Shown here in pieces: positions 44,245-52,904 of a stretch of DNA of 64,000 nt (within the stretch, counting starts at the first letter, position 1; each line of letters opens with the position of its first letter). Position numbers and translations under genes: made by a program. The stretch comes from Mycolicibacterium madagascariense (GTDB lineage Bacteria; Actinomycetota; Actinomycetes; Mycobacteriales; Mycobacteriaceae), in assembly GCF_010729665.1 (NCBI RefSeq), contig NZ_AP022610.1, positions 2,108,001 through 2,172,000 on the forward strand, given 5' to 3'. Under the pieces are notes generated by a model, which saw only the letters and a list, made by a program, of their open reading frames with translations, was not told the origin of the DNA and did not search any database.

Positions 44245-45098
44245 AGGTAGGAATCGGATTGCCCAACCACGTCGCGGGGGTGAATGGGCCCGTGCTCGTC
44301 GAATGGGCCCGCCGCGCCGAGGAGCGCGGCTTCGAATCGGTGACGACGATCGACCGGTTGATCTATCCCGGCCTCGACTCGATCGTGGCACTCGCCGTGG
44401 CTGCGGGTGCGACCACCACCACGACACTCGTGACCAACGTCCTGTTGGCGCCGCTGTACCCGCCCGTCCTGCTCGCCAAGCAACTCGCGAGCCTGGCCGA
44501 CGCGTCCGGTGGTCGCCTGGTGCTCGGGGTCGCCGTCGGGGGCCGGCCCGACGACTATGTCTCGGCGGGAACGGAATTCGCGACTCGCGGCAAGCGTCTC
44601 GACGCCGCCACCGCCGTGTGGCGTCGGGTGTGGGCGGGCGAGACGGTCGACGGGGGTCTGCCGCTGGGTCCCGCACCGGTGACGATCCCAGTGCTGTTCG
44701 GCGGCAAGTCGAGTGCCACCCTGCGCAGGGCCACGACGCTCGGCGACGGATGGGCCGCAGGCGCGGTACGCGACTACCCCGCGCAGTCGTCCTTCGCCGA
44801 CCGCGTGCGCTCCGGGTGGCGGGCGGCCGACCGCCCCGGCCGCCCGATCCTGCAGGCCTCCCTGAACGTCACCCTGGGCGACGCGGACGTCGTCGAGGAC
44901 GGGAGGCGTCATCTCGGCCGGTATTACGCCTTCACACCCGACTACTGCGCGCTCAGCGTGGCCGACATGGTGTCGACGCCGGCCGACGCCCTCGATGCCG
45001 TGCGGGCCTACCGCGACCTCGGCTTCGACCGGCTGCTGTTCCATCCGGCCGTCGCGGGACTGGACCAGGTCGACCGGCTCGCCGACGCCGTGCTGTAG
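44241..45098 (+). CDS. Luciferase-like F420- or flavin-dependent oxidoreductase, 285 aa
   Basis: LLM-class TIM-barrel enzyme. The start KVGIGLPNHVAGVNGPVLVEWARRAEERGFESVTTIDRL and the segments ATTTTTLVTNVLLAPLYPPVLLAKQLASLADASGGRLVLGVAVGGRPDDY and PVLFGGKSS are typical of the mycobacterial F420-linked branch. It is translationally coupled to the SDR gene upstream and convergent with the SorC regulator. The pair may oxidise or reduce one substrate in two steps; no further prediction is justified. Confidence 0.83.
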   Translation: MKVGIGLPNHVAGVNGPVLVEWARRAEERGFESVTTIDRLIYPGLDSIVALAVAAGATTTTTLVTNVLLAPLYPPVLLAKQLASLADASGGRLVLGVAVGGRPDDYVSAGTEFATRGKRLDAATAVWRRVWAGETVDGGLPLGPAPVTIPVLFGGKSSATLRRATTLGDGWAAGAVRDYPAQSSFADRVRSGWRAADRPGRPILQASLNVTLGDADVVEDGRRHLGRYYAFTPDYCALSVADMVSTPADALDAVRAYRDLGFDRLLFHPAVAGLDQVDRLADAVL

Positions 45099-45107
45099 CC
45101 GTCGGGC

Positions 45108-46136
45108 TCAGCCCGCCAGCGCCGGGCTCTTCAGGATGTCGTCGGCCGTCACGGGATCGGTGACGAGGTGGTTGAAGTAGCCGCCGCGGGCGCCCGCGAT
45201 GATGGAGTCGACCTTCTCCTTGCCGACCGCCACCGCTATCGTCACCGGAATGTGTTGCAGGGCAGCGAGTTCCACTGCAATCAACCGCTCGCCGTCCTCG
45301 AAGTCGACGGGTGCGCCGGTGCGGTCGTAGAACCGCGAGCAGACGTCGCCGACGGCGGCCCGCAGCGACGTCGAACCCGTGGGGACGAAGCGGGGGATGT
45401 CCGAGCGGCTCAGCGGCGGCGCGCCGACGCCCATCAGCGCGCAGCGGGCGTGGGGCCACAGGTGCAGCACGCGCTGGATGCTCGGGTCGTTCAGCAGTGA
45501 CTGGTACAGCTCGACGCCGGGCAGCGCCGGGGCGAACAGGTAATTCGCCCGTCCGCCAATGCGATTGGCCACCAGTCGGGTGATCTCGTTGGTCTGGTAC
45601 CACTCCTCGGGCTGGTCGTTGCCGCCCACGGTCGGCGCGACGACCACCCCCGGCAGGGGTACCAGCTCGTACTGGGCGACCTCGTAGACCGTCCGGCCCG
45701 ACGACACCAGCAGCACGTCGCCGGGGAGCAGGCCGGCCTCCCCGAGGGCCCGGCCGACGGCGGGTGCCAGAGCGCGGCCCATCACGTCGACCAGGGCGCG
45801 GCCCGCCCCCGGCGTCGGCAGCGGGGGGCACAGGTACACCGACGTGAGCGCGAGCGCGCGTGCCAGGCGGTCGGCCAGGTCGCCGTGACGCGCCTCGGCG
45901 GGCGGCACCACCTCGATCCTCACGATGCCCTGGCGTTTGGCCTCCGACAGCAGTCGGCTGACCGTCGCACGGCTGGTGCCGAGTTGCTGGGCGACCTCGG
46001 CCTGGGTGGCCTCGTCCTCGTAGTAGAGCCGGGCGGCCGCGTACAGGAGGGCGGCCGGAAAGTGGCTGCCCTCAGCGTCACTCGGGGCACCGTCACCCAG
46101 CTGGTGGGGCGGCGGTGGAGGGGCCGACCGTGGCAT
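45108..46136 (-). CDS. SorC-family transcriptional regulator, 342 aa
   Basis: Sugar-responsive regulator. The N-terminal HTH is at about 40-70 (ATQAEVAQQLGTSRATVSRLLSEAKRQGIV). The rest is the SorC sugar-phosphate-binding domain, with VSSGRTVYEVAQY and LMGVGAPPLSRS. SorC proteins usually bind a phosphorylated sugar made by the pathway they control. The gene is divergent from the sugar-alcohol operon at 46251, whose kinase and isomerase would produce such an effector. I start at ATG 46136; the frame stays open much further upstream, but only as the antisense of the dehydrogenase gene. Confidence 0.88.
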   Translation of the reverse strand: MPRSAPPPPPHQLGDGAPSDAEGSHFPAALLYAAARLYYEDEATQAEVAQQLGTSRATVSRLLSEAKRQGIVRIEVVPPAEARHGDLADRLARALALTSVYLCPPLPTPGAGRALVDVMGRALAPAVGRALGEAGLLPGDVLLVSSGRTVYEVAQYELVPLPGVVVAPTVGGNDQPEEWYQTNEITRLVANRIGGRANYLFAPALPGVELYQSLLNDPSIQRVLHLWPHARCALMGVGAPPLSRSDIPRFVPTGSTSLRAAVGDVCSRFYDRTGAPVDFEDGERLIAVELAALQHIPVTIAVAVGKEKVDSIIAGARGGYFNHLVTDPVTADDILKSPALAG

Positions 46137-46160
46137 GAAGCGAGTATGGCACCGAGCATG

Positions 46161-46193
46161 TGTTCTGAGAAGAATTTTGCTGAACATACGTTC
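46161..46193. promoter_or_regulatory. Candidate SorC operator region
   Basis: TGTTC (46161-46165) mirrors GAACA (46182-46186), and GAAC-ATAC-GTTC (46182-46193) forms a second small palindrome. The 114-bp divergent gap is also AT-richer than its flanks. Confidence 0.45.
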
Positions 46194-46250
46194 TGGACAA
46201 ATGTGCACGCACTGGATACTGTGACCGGAGCCACAGGTTAAGGAGCCACG

Positions 46251-47339
46251 ATGTCCGACCAGATCCCCGAGAAGATGCAGGCCGTCGTCTGTCACGGACC
46301 GAACGACTACCGCCTCGAAGAGGTGGCCGTGCCGCAGCGCAAGCCGGGCGAGGCGCTCGTTAGGGTCGAAGCCGTCGGCATCTGCGCCAGCGATCTGAAG
46401 TGCTACCACGGGGCCGCCAAGTTCTGGGGTGACGAGAACCGGCCCGCCTGGACCGAGACCATGGTCATCCCCGGCCACGAATTCGTCGGCCGGGTCGTCG
46501 AACTCGACGACGACGCCGCCGCCCGGTGGGGCATCGCCGTCGGCGACCGCGTGACCTCCGAGCAGATCGTCCCGTGCTGGGAGTGCCGCTTCTGCAAGCG
46601 CGGGCAGTACCACATGTGCCAGCCCCACGACCTCTACGGCTTCAAGCGCCGCACCCCCGGAGCCATGGCCACCTACATGACCTATCCCGTGGAAGCGTTG
46701 GTGCACAAGATATCCGGTGACCTCCCGCCCGCGCACGCCGCCTTCGTCGAGCCGCTGTCCTGCTCGCTGCACGCCGTCGAACGCGCGCAGATCACGTTCG
46801 AGGACACCGTCGTGGTGGCCGGCTGCGGACCCATCGGTCTCGGCATGATCGCCGGGGCCCGCGCCAAGAACCCCATGCACGTCATCGCCCTCGACATGGC
46901 TCCGGAGAAGCTCGAGCTCGCCAAGAAGTGCGGCGCCGACATCGTCATCAACATCGTCGAGGAGGACGTCGAGAAGATCGTCAAGGACCTCACCGACGGT
47001 TACGGCGCCGACGTCTACCTCGAGGGGACCGGCCATCCCTCGGCCGTGCCCCAGGGCCTGAACTCGCTGCGCAAGCTGGGCCGCTACGTCGAGTACGGCG
47101 TCTTCGGCAGTGACGTCACCGTCGACTGGAGCATCATCAGCGACGACAAGGAGCTCGACGTCCTCGGCGCGCACCTCGGCCCCTACTGCTGGCCCGCCGC
47201 CATCAAGCTCATCGAGTCCGGCGTGCTCCCGATGGACGAGATCTGCACCCACCAGCTGCCGCTGACCGAGTTCCAGAAGGGCCTCGACCTCGTCGCGAGC
47301 GGCAAGGAGTCGGTCAAGGTCTCCCTCATCCCGGCCTGA
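46251..47339 (+). CDS. Zinc-dependent polyol dehydrogenase, probably tetritol (threitol/erythritol) dehydrogenase, 362 aa
   Basis: Medium-chain dehydrogenase oxidising a sugar alcohol to a ketose with NAD(P). Catalytic zinc ligands C45 (GICASDLK) and H76-E77 (PGHEF); structural zinc cysteines 109, 112, 115 and 123 (CWECRFCKRGQYHMC); cofactor loop VVAGCGPIGLG. The gene order dehydrogenase, ABC importer, DhaK-type kinase, RpiB-type isomerase matches the D-threitol pathway described in M. smegmatis (DthD, DerK, DerI), as I recall it. The stereochemistry of the substrate cannot be read from sequence. First gene of the operon, divergent from the SorC regulator. Confidence 0.85.
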   Translation: MSDQIPEKMQAVVCHGPNDYRLEEVAVPQRKPGEALVRVEAVGICASDLKCYHGAAKFWGDENRPAWTETMVIPGHEFVGRVVELDDDAAARWGIAVGDRVTSEQIVPCWECRFCKRGQYHMCQPHDLYGFKRRTPGAMATYMTYPVEALVHKISGDLPPAHAAFVEPLSCSLHAVERAQITFEDTVVVAGCGPIGLGMIAGARAKNPMHVIALDMAPEKLELAKKCGADIVINIVEEDVEKIVKDLTDGYGADVYLEGTGHPSAVPQGLNSLRKLGRYVEYGVFGSDVTVDWSIISDDKELDVLGAHLGPYCWPAAIKLIESGVLPMDEICTHQLPLTEFQKGLDLVASGKESVKVSLIPA

Positions 47340-47367
47340 ACCCACCCGAACTAAGGACAACTCGACG

Positions 47368-48798
47368 ATGAGTCTCAATCGACGTGCCCTGCAAGGGCCC
47401 CAGCTGTCGCGGCGAAACATGTTGGCGGCGTTGGGCGTTGCCGGAGCGGCGGCCGCCAGCCTGCCCGTGCTGAGTGCCTGCGGTGTCGGCGGCAAGGCCA
47501 GCGCACCCAACGGGGCGGGAGAGGTCACCGGCGGCTTCGACTGGAAGAAGGCCTCCGGCCAGACCATCAACATCCTGCAGACCCCGCACCCCTACCAACT
47601 GTCGTATCAACCACTGCTGGCCGAGTTCACCGAACTCACCGGCATCAACGTCAACGTCGACCTGGTTCCGGAAGCGGACTACTTCACCAAGCTCAACACC
47701 GAGCTGGCCGGTGGGTCGGGCAAGCACGACGCCTTCATGCTCGGCGCCTACTTCATCTGGCAGTACGGACCGCCCGGGTGGATCGAGGATCTGAACCCGT
47801 GGCTGCACAACGCGTCGGCCACCAGTGCCGACTACGACTTCGAGGACATCTTCGAGGGCCTGCGCACCTCCACCCGGTGGGACTTCACCCTCGGCAACCC
47901 GCTGGGCACCGGTGGCCAGTGGGCCATCCCCTGGGGCTTCGAGAACAACGTCGTCGCCTACAACAAGCGGATCTTCGACGAGAAGGGCATCAAGAAGCTG
48001 CCCGACACGCTCGACGACTTCATCCAACTCGCCGTCGACCTGACCGATCGCTCGCAGAACCGCTACGGCATCGCCACCCGCGGGTCGAAGTCGTGGGCGA
48101 CCATCCACCCCGGCTTCATGACGCAGTACACCCGCGAGGGGGCCGTCGACTACCACTTCAACGGCTCCGAGCTCATCGCGGAGATGGACAGCGACAAGGC
48201 GATCGCGTTCACCAAGAGGTGGATCGACATGCAGCACCAGGCCGGTCCGACGTCGTGGACAACCTACGACTATCCCAACGCCACCGGCGATCTCGGCGAC
48301 GGCAAGGCCATGATGGTGTTCGACGCCGACAGCGCGACCTACCCGAAGAACAAACCGGGCGCGAGCAAGGAGGCCGGCAACCTCGGTTGGTACCCGGGGC
48401 CCGCCGGTCCCGACGGCAACTACAAGACCAACCTGTGGACCTGGAGTTGGGCCATGTCGGCCAACAGTCGCCACAAGCTGCCCGCGTGGTTGTTCATCCA
48501 GTGGGCCACCGGCAAGGAGTCGATGAACAAGGCGGTCGAAGGCGGCACGTACGCCGACCCGGTGCGAAAGTCGGTGTTCGACACCACCTTCAAGCGGGTC
48601 GCCGCAGACCAGTTCGGATACCTCGAGACGTTCGAGACCGTGATCGGCCAGTCCAAGATCCAATTCACCCCGCAGAAGAAGTTCTTCGACACCACGCAGA
48701 ACTGGGCGGTGGCGCTGCAGGACATCTACGGCGGTGACGACGCGGCATCGCGGTTGCGCAGCCTCGCCAAGACCAACACCTCCAAGGTCAACCTCTAG
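47368..48798 (+). CDS. Tat-exported lipoprotein sugar-binding protein, 476 aa
   Basis: Substrate-binding protein of a carbohydrate (CUT1-type) importer. The N-terminus has a twin-arginine motif SRRNML and lipobox LSAC with C38 as the lipidated residue, so it is exported folded. The mature protein has the SBP_bac_1 pattern with INILQTPHPYQLSYQPLLAEFTELTGINVNV and a WAIPWGFENNVVAYNKRIFDEKGI hinge segment. It probably binds the tetritol. The start is 28 bp after the dehydrogenase stop. Confidence 0.9.
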   Translation: MSLNRRALQGPQLSRRNMLAALGVAGAAAASLPVLSACGVGGKASAPNGAGEVTGGFDWKKASGQTINILQTPHPYQLSYQPLLAEFTELTGINVNVDLVPEADYFTKLNTELAGGSGKHDAFMLGAYFIWQYGPPGWIEDLNPWLHNASATSADYDFEDIFEGLRTSTRWDFTLGNPLGTGGQWAIPWGFENNVVAYNKRIFDEKGIKKLPDTLDDFIQLAVDLTDRSQNRYGIATRGSKSWATIHPGFMTQYTREGAVDYHFNGSELIAEMDSDKAIAFTKRWIDMQHQAGPTSWTTYDYPNATGDLGDGKAMMVFDADSATYPKNKPGASKEAGNLGWYPGPAGPDGNYKTNLWTWSWAMSANSRHKLPAWLFIQWATGKESMNKAVEGGTYADPVRKSVFDTTFKRVAADQFGYLETFETVIGQSKIQFTPQKKFFDTTQNWAVALQDIYGGDDAASRLRSLAKTNTSKVNL

Positions 48799-48810
48799 GA
48801 GCTCGGGCCA

Positions 48811-49767
48811 ATGACAACCCAGACATCCACGGCGCCCGCTACGTCGCCGCAGCAGCCGCAGCGCACCCGGGCCCGCACGCTGCCCCAGGTCCCGACGTGG
48901 CGGCGCAAGCTGCGGCCCTACCTCCTGTCGATCCCCGCACTGGTGATCGTCGTCGGCATCCTCTATCCCTTCGTGGTCGGCGCGTACTACGCGTTCCTCA
49001 ACTACGCAGCGGTCAACCCGCACCCACACTTCGTGTGGTTCGACAACTTCACGTCCGTGCTGGGCGATCAGGTGTTCTGGTCGAGTGTGAAGACCACGGC
49101 GATCTTCGCCGTCGCGGCGACCGCGGTCGAGACGGTCCTCGGCGTCGGCCTGGCCCTGCTGCTCAACCGGTCCAGCATCGTCGGCAAGATCTTCGAGAAG
49201 GTCCTGATCCTGCCGCTGATGATCGCCCCGGTGATCGCGGGCGTGATCTGGAAGCTGATGTTCAACCCCCAGTTCGGCATCCTGAATCACGTGCTGGGAC
49301 TGGGTAATACGTTCGACTGGCTGTCGAGTTCGCACGCCCTGTTCTCGGTGGTGCTGGTCGACCTGTGGATCTTCACCCCGTTCGTCGCCATCCTGGTGCT
49401 GGCGGGCATCCGCTCGCTACCCAAGGAGCCGTTCGAGGCGTCCGAAGTCGACGGCGCCAGTTGGTTCTACATGTTCCGCAAGCTGATGCTGCCGATGCTG
49501 TGGCCCTACATCCTGGTCGCCGTCATCTTCCGGTTCATGGACAACCTCAAGGTGTTCGACCACATCTACGTCCTCACCGCGGGTGGCCCCGGCGTGGCGA
49601 CCCGCACCCTGCAGATCGGTGCCTTCGAGGACTCGATCATCAACCTGGACTACTCCCGGGGCAGCACCTACATGCTGCTGCTCTGGATCATCGTGTTCAT
49701 CACCGCTCGCTATCTGGTGAGCGTGCTCGGCAAGGCGCAGCGTCGTGCTGCGGGAGCGGAGTCCTAA
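48811..49767 (+). CDS. Sugar ABC transporter permease, MalF/UgpA type, 318 aa
   Basis: Inner-membrane permease with six predicted helices. The N-terminal 35 residues are polar and rich in Thr, Pro and Gln. The EAA loop is EPFEASEVDGASWFYMFRKLMLPML. It starts 12 bp after the binding-protein stop and forms the membrane channel with the next gene product. Confidence 0.9.
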   Translation: MTTQTSTAPATSPQQPQRTRARTLPQVPTWRRKLRPYLLSIPALVIVVGILYPFVVGAYYAFLNYAAVNPHPHFVWFDNFTSVLGDQVFWSSVKTTAIFAVAATAVETVLGVGLALLLNRSSIVGKIFEKVLILPLMIAPVIAGVIWKLMFNPQFGILNHVLGLGNTFDWLSSSHALFSVVLVDLWIFTPFVAILVLAGIRSLPKEPFEASEVDGASWFYMFRKLMLPMLWPYILVAVIFRFMDNLKVFDHIYVLTAGGPGVATRTLQIGAFEDSIINLDYSRGSTYMLLLWIIVFITARYLVSVLGKAQRRAAGAES

Positions 49768-49771
49768 GACC

Positions 49772-50662
49772 ATGGCCTTCACCAAGTTCAAGCCGACCCG
49801 CAGTGAACTGCTGCCCGGTCAGAAGCGGTTCGGCGTGGGATCGGTCGTCGCCGACGTCGGTCTCGTCGGCTGGTTCGTCTTCTCGCTGTTCCCGATCGTG
49901 TGGATGGTGATCCTCGCGCTGAAGAACGCGCAGGAGCAGACCACCACCTACTTCCAGTTCAGCCCCACGTGGTCCAACTTCGCGACCGTGGTGTCCGACA
50001 AGGGCACTCGGATGACGAGCGTGGACTTCAAGACCGCGCTGCTGACCAGTCTGCTCAACTGCGGCGGGGCCGTGATCGTCTCGCTGGTGATCGGCATTCC
50101 GGCGGCGTATGCGGCCGGCCGGTGGAAGTACCGGGGCAGCAACGACCTGATGTTCCAGATGCTGTCGTTCCGCTTCGCGCCGGAGCTGATGGTCATCGTG
50201 CCGCTGTTCGTCATCTACAACCAGATCGGTCTCTTCGACACCAAGGTCGGCATGATCTGGGTCCTGCAGTTGGTCACGATGCCGCTGGTGGTGTGGATCC
50301 TGCGCTCCTACTTCGAAGACCTGCCGGAGGATCTCGAGCAGGCTGCGCTCCTGGACGGCTACACGCGATCTAGGGCCTTCGTCATGGTGGCACTACCCAT
50401 CGTGCGCCCCGGCATCGCGGCGGCGGCGCTGCTGGCGTTCATCTTCGCCTGGAACAACTACGTCTTCCCGCTGATCCTCGCCGACAGCAATGCGGGCACC
50501 GTGACCGTCGCCATCACCAAGTTCCTCGGCGGTGGCGGCCAGGCCTACTACAACCTGACCGCGGCGGCGGCGATCATCGCGGCCCTACCGCCGCTGATAC
50601 TGGCGCTCACCATCCAGCGATACCTGGTGCGGGGCTTGTCCTTTGGGGCGGTGAAGGCCTGA
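49772..50662 (+). CDS. Sugar ABC transporter permease, MalG/UgpE type, 296 aa
   Basis: Second permease, with the EAA loop DLPEDLEQAALLDGYTRSRAFVMVALPIVRPG. It starts with a short cytosolic tail (MAFTKFKPTRSELLPGQ), then the first helix VGSVVADVGLVGWFVFSLFPIVWMV. The ATG at 49772 lies 5 bases after the upstream stop, and the stop overlaps the ATG of the first ATPase gene. Confidence 0.9.
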   Translation: MAFTKFKPTRSELLPGQKRFGVGSVVADVGLVGWFVFSLFPIVWMVILALKNAQEQTTTYFQFSPTWSNFATVVSDKGTRMTSVDFKTALLTSLLNCGGAVIVSLVIGIPAAYAAGRWKYRGSNDLMFQMLSFRFAPELMVIVPLFVIYNQIGLFDTKVGMIWVLQLVTMPLVVWILRSYFEDLPEDLEQAALLDGYTRSRAFVMVALPIVRPGIAAAALLAFIFAWNNYVFPLILADSNAGTVTVAITKFLGGGGQAYYNLTAAAAIIAALPPLILALTIQRYLVRGLSFGAVKA

Positions 50663-51780
50663 TGGCCACCGTATCGCTCAAGGGCCTGTCCAAGTCCTAC
50701 GGCAAGACGCGCGGGGTCAGCGACCTCACGGTCGACATCGCCGACGGTGAGTTCTTCGTCATCCTCGGCCCCAGCGGCGCGGGCAAGACGACGACCCTCA
50801 AGTCGGTGGCCGGCCTGGTGGACGTCGACGGCGGATCCGTCACGATCGGGGGCAACGACGTCACGCTCGTCGAGCCCTACCACCGCAACGTCGCGATGGC
50901 GTTCGAGAGCTATGCCCTCTATCCCCAGAAGACGGTCGGCGAGAATCTGGCGTCACCGCTCAAGTCCGGTCGGACGGGCAAGTACACCGACGCCCAGCAG
51001 CGCGAGCGCATCGACCAGGTCACCACGACGCTCGGAATCAACCACTTGCTCAAGCGCTTTCCGCGGGAGCTGTCCAACGGGCAGCGCCAGCGCGTCGCGC
51101 TCGGCCGGGTGCTGGTCCGGCCGGCCGACGTGTACCTGCTCGACGAACCGCTGAGCCACCTGGACGCCAAGCTGCGCGCCGCGATGCGCGCCGAGCTCAA
51201 ACAGCTTGGCGCCATGTCGAAGACGACCACCGTGTACGTCACCCACGACTACCAGGAGGCGCTGGCGCTCGGTGACCGCATCGCGGTGCTGAGAGACGGC
51301 TCGCTGGTCCAGATCGGCACGCCGGAGGAGATCTGGCGCCGTCCCGCGGACACCTTCGTGGCCCGCGCGCTCGGTCAGCCGGAGATCAACCTCCTCGACG
51401 GCGAGGTCGAGGACGGCCGGATCAGGGTCGGATCGGGCGCGTTCGACCTGCCCGTGCCCGCCGGGCTGACCGTCCGCGGCGGCGATCGCGTCCGAGTCGG
51501 CCTGCGGCCGTGCGACATTCACGTCGTCCGCGGCGAGACCGGGTCGGCTCCGATCACCGGCAGCGTCGTGCTGGCCGAGCGGCTGGGCCGCAACATCGAG
51601 CTCACCGTCGACACCGGTGGCGAGCAGTTGATCGTGCTGACCTCGGGACGCGACGGCGTCGACGAGGGTGCGACGGTGGCCATGACGGTCGCCGACGACG
51701 ACGTCCACGTGTTCGCCCCGGGGGAGGGCGACACCGCCCGGCTGGGCGCCGACGACCGAGATCTGGAGGCTGCACGGTGA
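50662..51780 (+). CDS. Sugar ABC transporter ATPase (UgpC/MalK type), first of two, 372 aa
   Basis: Walker A GPSGAGKTT, Walker B VYLLDEPLSHLDAKLR, switch VYVTHDYQEA. The C-loop reads LSNGQRQR, not the canonical LSGGQ. A C-terminal MalK-like TOBE region follows from about 240 (VFAPGEGD near the end). The Q-loop region is FESYALYPQKTV. The ATG overlaps the previous stop. A second, related but distinct ATPase follows, suggesting a heterodimeric motor. Confidence 0.9.
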   Translation: MATVSLKGLSKSYGKTRGVSDLTVDIADGEFFVILGPSGAGKTTTLKSVAGLVDVDGGSVTIGGNDVTLVEPYHRNVAMAFESYALYPQKTVGENLASPLKSGRTGKYTDAQQRERIDQVTTTLGINHLLKRFPRELSNGQRQRVALGRVLVRPADVYLLDEPLSHLDAKLRAAMRAELKQLGAMSKTTTVYVTHDYQEALALGDRIAVLRDGSLVQIGTPEEIWRRPADTFVARALGQPEINLLDGEVEDGRIRVGSGAFDLPVPAGLTVRGGDRVRVGLRPCDIHVVRGETGSAPITGSVVLAERLGRNIELTVDTGGEQLIVLTSGRDGVDEGATVAMTVADDDVHVFAPGEGDTARLGADDRDLEAAR

Positions 51781-52904
51781 CCGCGACCACGACCGACGTC
51801 CCGAAGACGACCACCGCTCAGAGCCTGACGCTGACCGACCTGGTGAAGACCTACGCCTCCCGGGGGCGCGAAAGCGTCACGGCGGTCAAGGGAATCGACC
51901 TGGCGATCGAGGCGGGCGAACTGGTCGCGCTGCTGGGTCCCTCCGGGTGCGGGAAGACGACGACGCTGCGCATGATCGCCGGGCTGGAGACGGTGACGAG
52001 CGGCTCGATCCGCATCGGCGACCGCGAGATCTCCCAACTGCCCGCCTCCAAGCGCGGCATCGGCGTCGGGTTCGAGAGCTACGCGCTCTACCCGCCGCTG
52101 TCGGTGCGCGAGAACCTGCTCTACGGGTTGAAGGCGCGCAAGGTCAAGGGCGCCGAGCAGATGGTGGCCAGCATCAGCAGCCGCCTCGAGATGGACGAGC
52201 TGATGGACCTGCGGCCTGCGGGTCTGTCGAGCGGCCAGAAGCAGCGCGTCGCGCTGGCCCGCGCGCTGGTGCGCAATCCGCCGGTGCTGTTGCTCGACGA
52301 ACCGCTGAGCCATCTCGACGCCTCTGCGCGGCAACGGGTTCGGCGGGAACTGAAGGTGCTGCAGCGGGAGTTCGGCTACACCACGATCGTGGTGACGCAC
52401 GACCAGGTCGAGGCGCTGTCGCTGGCCGACCGCCTCGCCGTGATGGACGCCGGTGTCGTGCAGCAGTTCGGGACGCCCGACGAGGTGTTCGACGACCCCG
52501 CCAACCTGTTCGTCGCCGAGTTCGTCGGCGAACCCCAGATCAACGTGCTGCGCGGAGTGACCAAGCACGTCGACGGCCGCGTACACGTCGAGATCGGTTC
52601 TCGCGCAGGCGCTTTGGCGACCGCCGTGACCGACGTCCCCGACGGGACCGCGGTGTCGGTGGGAATCCGGCCGCAGGACTGCACCCTGTCGGCGGACGGT
52701 CCCGGGCTGCGCACCACGGTCGCGTACTTCGAGCACCTCCTGGAGTTCGGGTTGGCGACGAGTACCGTGGCGGGCATCGAGGAGGGCATCGTCGTGCAGA
52801 CCCCGGCGCAGGAGGTCTACGAGCCCGAGCAGGAGGTCGTCATCGGGGCCCCGCCCGAACGGGTGTACCTGTTCGACGCCGACACCGGAGAGCGATTGCG
52901 ATGA
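51777..52904 (+). CDS. Sugar ABC transporter ATPase (UgpC/MalK type), second of two, 375 aa
   Basis: Walker A GPSGCGKTT, C-loop LSSGQKQR, Walker B VLLLDEPLSHLDASARQR, switch VVTHDQVEA, then a TOBE region ending in [14 protein letters not shown]. It resembles its neighbour but differs enough to be an old paralogue. The GTG at 51777 overlaps the upstream TGA. The pair with 50662 probably forms one transporter motor, as in some actinobacterial polyol importers. Confidence 0.9.
   Translation: MTATTTDVPKTTTAQSLTLTDLVKTYASRGRESVTAVKGIDLAIEAGELVALLGPSGCGKTTTLRMIAGLETVTSGSIRIGDREISQLPASKRGIGVGFESYALYPPLSVRENLLYGLKARKVKGAEQMVASISSRLEMDELMDLRPAGLSSGQKQRVALARALVRNPPVLLLDEPLSHLDASARQRVRRELKVLQREFGYTTIVVTHDQVEALSLADRLAVMDAGVVQQFGTPDEVFDDPANLFVAEFVGEPQINVLRGVTKHVDGRVHVEIGSRAGALATAVTDVPDGTAVSVGIRPQDCTLSADGPGLRTTVAYFEHLLEFGLATSTVAGIEEGIVVQTPAQEVYEPEQEVVIGAPPERVYLFDADTGERLR

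Noticed and set aside
46137..47573. N-terminal extension of the SorC gene to 47573
   Set aside because: The extension is antisense to the dehydrogenase gene and has no SorC similarity; ATG 46136 gives the normal length.
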